Positions 61,526-64,000 of a stretch of 64,000 nt of DNA are shown one piece after another (the stretch's first letter is position 1; each line of letters begins with the position of its first letter). The notes under the pieces were generated by a model. That model was not told the origin of the DNA. It made no database searches and saw only the letters and a list, made by a program, of their open reading frames with translations. The position numbers and the translations under genes were made by a program. Source of the stretch: Bacteroidales bacterium (lineage in GTDB: Bacteria; Bacteroidota; Bacteroidia; Bacteroidales; UBA932); NCBI GenBank assembly GCA_017959005.1, contig JAGDBO010000019.1, forward strand, positions 1 to 64,000, read 5' to 3'.

Positions 61526-63451
61526 TTACTTTTTAGCATCAAATTCGCAGAATTTACTGTTACCGCTAATATACTCAGGAACAGTCTTTTTCATTAAGCG
61601 AACCATATCCGGAATCTCCACTTTGTGGGCCAGTTCTGTGAGTTGTACAGTAACGTTGTCCACATCATTGTACTCGTACTCTCTAACCTTGGCAATACGG
61701 ATACGTTTGTGGAAAGCAGGGAGAGTATTCTCCTTATCTGAGAGCACCTCCTCATACAATTTCTCACCCGGACGCAAACCGGAGTATTCAATCTTAATAT
61801 CCTTATCCGGAACAAATCCGGCAAGAGAAATCATTCTTCTGGCAAGTTGATCTATCTTGATAGGCTCGCCCATATCAAAGACAAATATCTGATTTCCTGA
61901 AGATTGAGTTGCAGCCTCAAGCACCAGACGGCAAGCCTCAGGAATTGTCATAAAGAATCTTGTAATATCCCTGTGAGTTACAGTTACAGGACCGCCCTCC
62001 TCAATTTGCTGGCGAAATCTTGGAATTACAGAACCGTTGGAGCCCAGCACGTTACCAAATCTTGTAGTCACAAACTTGGTTCTTCCCTTAATCTGTCCCT
62101 TCTCAACTGCAAGACCCAAAGACTGAACGTAAATCTCAGCCAGACGTTTAGAACAACCCATTATGTTTGTAGGGTTAACGGCCTTATCCGTAGAGATCAT
62201 AACCATCTTCTCAACGTCATACTCAAGGCACTTGTCTGCAACGTTACGGCTTCCTCTTACATTCACCAGAACAGCCTCGCAAGGATTCTCCTCCATAAGC
62301 GGAACGTGCTTATATGCAGCGGCGTGGAATACAACCTGAGGTCTGAACTTACGGAATGCGTAATCCAAACGCTCAATCTGACGCACGTCACCAATTACCG
62401 GGACAAAGTATAAATCTTTAAACTTGTCTTCCAGTTCCAGACGGAGATTGTGCATAGGAGTCTCTCCGTTGTCAAAGAGAACAATCTGCTTTGGTGAGAA
62501 GTTGGTCAACTGTCTTACAATCTCAGAACCAATGGAGCCGGCAGCTCCGGTAACCATAACAACCTTACCGGAGAAATATGATTTAATCTCATCCAATGAG
62601 ATCTGAATCTCCTCTCTTCCCAGTAAATCCTCAACCTTCACGTCACGAGGACGGATAATTGACTTACCCTCTTCAACCTCGTCCACGTTAGGAAGTATCA
62701 GAGTCTTAATTTTATTATTAAGGCAGAACTCTATAACTCCGTCACTCTCCCTCTGAGCGTCAACATCCTTAGCAAAGAGAACACCGTCTATGTCGTTACT
62801 TTTTACAATTTTGGAGAGAGTGGCATCATCTTCAAAATTAAATACGGGACGCTGGTCCAAAAGCATTTTGGCCTTTCTGTCTGAACGCTCCAGAAAACCT
62901 GTCACATAGTAGTGGGTAGAGGTCTGAAGACGTTTTAGGGTAGCCACGCTCTTGTTGGTGGTTCCATAGACCAAAATTTTCATCTTCTTCAGCCGCTGCT
63001 TATCTGCACTTTCATACCTGTTTGTGTAGATGTTATATCCCAGAATCATGAAGATTCTGACTCCCACAAGAAAGAAGAATGTTACCACAACATCAAACAC
63101 CACCTGCAACAGTATCCAGTTTATGAAACCGAATAGTATGAGCAGAATAATGAAAATGATAATACCCTTTAATAGTGAGACATAACCATACTGTAGCACA
63201 TCCTTGTAGCCAAAGTGACGGATGATGATTTTATAGGTCTTGAATATGAAGAAAAGAATAATGGAGGCACCTACAGATGAGGCAAAAAGAGATAATGTCA
63301 GATATGGGGTCTCAAACAAAGATTTTTGGATTAGGCTGATCTCAAAACCCACCGCCATAGTAGCAAAAGTGGAGAGCACCAAATCCATTATGAAGACTAG
63401 CTCTTCCCTTACAAAGGAATCCCTAAATCTTTTTAGCCAATTACCTGCCAT
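61526..63451 (-). CDS. CapD/WbpM-type UDP-sugar 4,6-dehydratase, membrane bound
   Basis: 641 residues. Four N-terminal membrane helices, a Rossmann-like nucleotide domain (about 155-260), then the SDR catalytic domain: VMVTGAAGSIGSEIVRQL, VFHAAAYKHVPLMEENP, STDKAVNPTNIMGCSKRLAE and FGNVLGSNGSVIPRFRQQIEEGGPVTVTHRDITRFFMTI. The Met-Gly-Cys-Ser-Lys stretch replaces the usual YxxxK, as in WbpM. It makes UDP-4-keto-6-deoxy-GlcNAc for O-antigen or capsule. First gene of the string, 24 bp after its promoter. Confidence 0.93.
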   Translation of the reverse strand: MAGNWLKRFRDSFVREELVFIMDLVLSTFATMAVGFEISLIQKSLFETPYLTLSLFASSVGASIILFFIFKTYKIIIRHFGYKDVLQYGYVSLLKGIIIFIILLILFGFINWILLQVVFDVVVTFFFLVGVRIFMILGYNIYTNRYESADKQRLKKMKILVYGTTNKSVATLKRLQTSTHYYVTGFLERSDRKAKMLLDQRPVFNFEDDATLSKIVKSNDIDGVLFAKDVDAQRESDGVIEFCLNNKIKTLILPNVDEVEEGKSIIRPRDVKVEDLLGREEIQISLDEIKSYFSGKVVMVTGAAGSIGSEIVRQLTNFSPKQIVLFDNGETPMHNLRLELEDKFKDLYFVPVIGDVRQIERLDYAFRKFRPQVVFHAAAYKHVPLMEENPCEAVLVNVRGSRNVADKCLEYDVEKMVMISTDKAVNPTNIMGCSKRLAEIYVQSLGLAVEKGQIKGRTKFVTTRFGNVLGSNGSVIPRFRQQIEEGGPVTVTHRDITRFFMTIPEACRLVLEAATQSSGNQIFVFDMGEPIKIDQLARRMISLAGFVPDKDIKIEYSGLRPGEKLYEEVLSDKENTLPAFHKRIRIAKVREYEYNDVDNVTVQLTELAHKVEIPDMVRLMKKTVPEYISGNSKFCEFDAKK

Positions 63452-63480
63452 AAGTTAACTTTTGGTCTGTTTAAATCACC

Positions 63481-63488
63481 CAAATTTA
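63481..63488 (-). promoter_or_regulatory. -7 element for the polysaccharide gene string
   Basis: TAAATTTG on the minus strand, 30 bp before the capD-like ATG at 63451; starts the string running to DUF368. Confidence 0.6.
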
Positions 63489-63521
63489 ATTAAAATCTTG
63501 TAGTTATCAAATTTTTAACTC

Positions 63522-64000
63522 CTAAATGGTTTTGTTGCGGATAATTGGTTTAGCCCAGAATCCTATAAAAATCATATAGAGTATAAAGATGAATACAAGG
63601 CACATTCCCACTCTCAAAGAGCCGACGGCATCCGCAAGAAGGCTCACCAATAGAGGGCCGATTGCTCCTCCAACTATCGCGGAGCAAAGGATTCCCGCAA
63701 AAGAGCCGTGATGCTTGCTAACTGAGTTGAGCGCAAGTGAGAAGATGATTGAGTACATAAGGGAGATGGCGAATCCCACTGCCGGCAGAGCAAGTTTTGC
63801 AACCGCCGCAGGGCCAAAGAGTCCAACCGCCAAAAGGGCCACTGAGAGATAACCGCTCCATTTGAGCAGAATGTTGGAATCTATCAGTTTCAAAAGTACC
63901 AAACCAACTACGCAGCCAATGAGCATTGAGCCCCAGAACCAAGCCACCGCACTCGCTCCAACCGTGTGAGGATCAAGGCCGTGGTACTTCTCCAGGAAGG
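63522..64000 (-). CDS. FucP-like MFS sugar transporter, 3' part (runs off the right edge)
   Basis: The frame is open to the window end, so the 5' end is missing; the internal GTG at 63947 is not the start. At least five membrane helices are visible, with FLEKYHGLDPHTVGASAVAWFWGSMLIG and VGGAIGPLLVSLLADAVGSLRVGM. It resembles the fucose:H+ symporter (FHS) branch of MFS. Substrate unknown. It is separate from the polysaccharide string by the promoter at 63481. Confidence 0.82.
   Translation of the reverse strand, partial: FLEKYHGLDPHTVGASAVAWFWGSMLIGCVVGLVLLKLIDSNILLKWSGYLSVALLAVGLFGPAAVAKLALPAVGFAISLMYSIIFSLALNSVSKHHGSFAGILCSAIVGGAIGPLLVSLLADAVGSLRVGMCLVFIFILYMIFIGFWAKPIIRNKTI

Overview
The window looks like chromosomal DNA of a Bacteroidales bacterium (phylum Bacteroidota). 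Three lines of evidence support this. Intergenic regions repeatedly carry the Bacteroidota sigma-factor -7 element TAnnTTTG instead of E. coli-type promoters, and starts lack strong Shine-Dalgarno sequences. The protein set is typical of the group: TonB receptor plus PnuT, DUF4421, DUF1460, DHHW proteins, bleomycin-hydrolase-like secreted C1 peptidases, PL-type secreted C69 peptidase, and an amidase/golvesin fusion. RNase P RNA, tRNA-Lys(CTT) and tRNA-Arg(TCT) genes are present. Most of the window is core or metabolic chromosome. Two short stretches look accessory: the AT-rich left edge (1-2240) and a small integrase-bearing element (about 42616-45300).

Layout, left to right. 1-2240 holds the 3' end of an RHS-repeat gene with a probable JAB-like toxin tip, a candidate immunity lipoprotein, and a truncated secreted ORF ending in hairpins. 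14031-2247 (minus strand) is an eleven-gene, tightly packed gene string. It contains a BadF-type amino-sugar kinase, MurQ, RecR, a Na+/solute symporter, CorA, a ROK kinase, an S9 peptidase, two MFS carriers, a SIS protein and a creatininase-family amidohydrolase. Its core matches a route for recovering peptidoglycan amino sugars. 17057-14074 (minus) is a TPP riboswitch controlling a TonB receptor and a PnuC-family (PnuT) thiamine carrier. 17136-21438 carries pyrG, a secreted glutaminyl cyclase, an SLC13 carrier and rnpB. 21545-30985 carries the large secreted amidase-like protein, a D-cysteine desulfhydrase relative, a fucose-isomerase-like orphan, and an MBOAT acyltransferase followed by two DHHW/AlgX-like proteins. 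30987-42610 is mainly transporters (GntP, BASS, NhaA, CPA1), an HD phosphohydrolase, a methyltransferase, secreted peptidases and a DUF1460 amidase.

42616-45325 is a compact integrated element next to tRNA-Lys. It has a divergent promoter region, an S24-like repressor, a protein with two tandem HTH domains and a tyrosine recombinase. 45325-49221 carries tRNA-Lys, pssA, two secreted C1 peptidases and queE. 49365-51714 carries an N-domain-less ClpB, an array of mini-hairpins, and tRNA-Arg sharing a bidirectional terminator with clpB. 63451-51773 (minus) is an envelope-polysaccharide gene string: CapD/WbpM-like dehydratase, Pgi, UDP-sugar 6-dehydrogenase, an FAD/Fe-S oxidase fusion, a Gfo/Idh (WbpB-like) oxidoreductase, a DUF4421 outer-membrane protein, a TPR protein and DUF368. 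A FucP-like MFS gene runs off the right edge.

The most interesting items are the toxin-JAB/immunity pair, the extended MurNAc gene string with unexplained members, the small S24 plus double-HTH element with overlapping divergent promoters, the paired intergenic mini-hairpin arrays, the short ClpB with a perfect palindrome upstream, and the RNase P P1 strand that is reused in its terminator. I saw no CRISPR array, complete insertion sequence, or clearly new defence system. All family assignments are from reading motifs; no database search was run.
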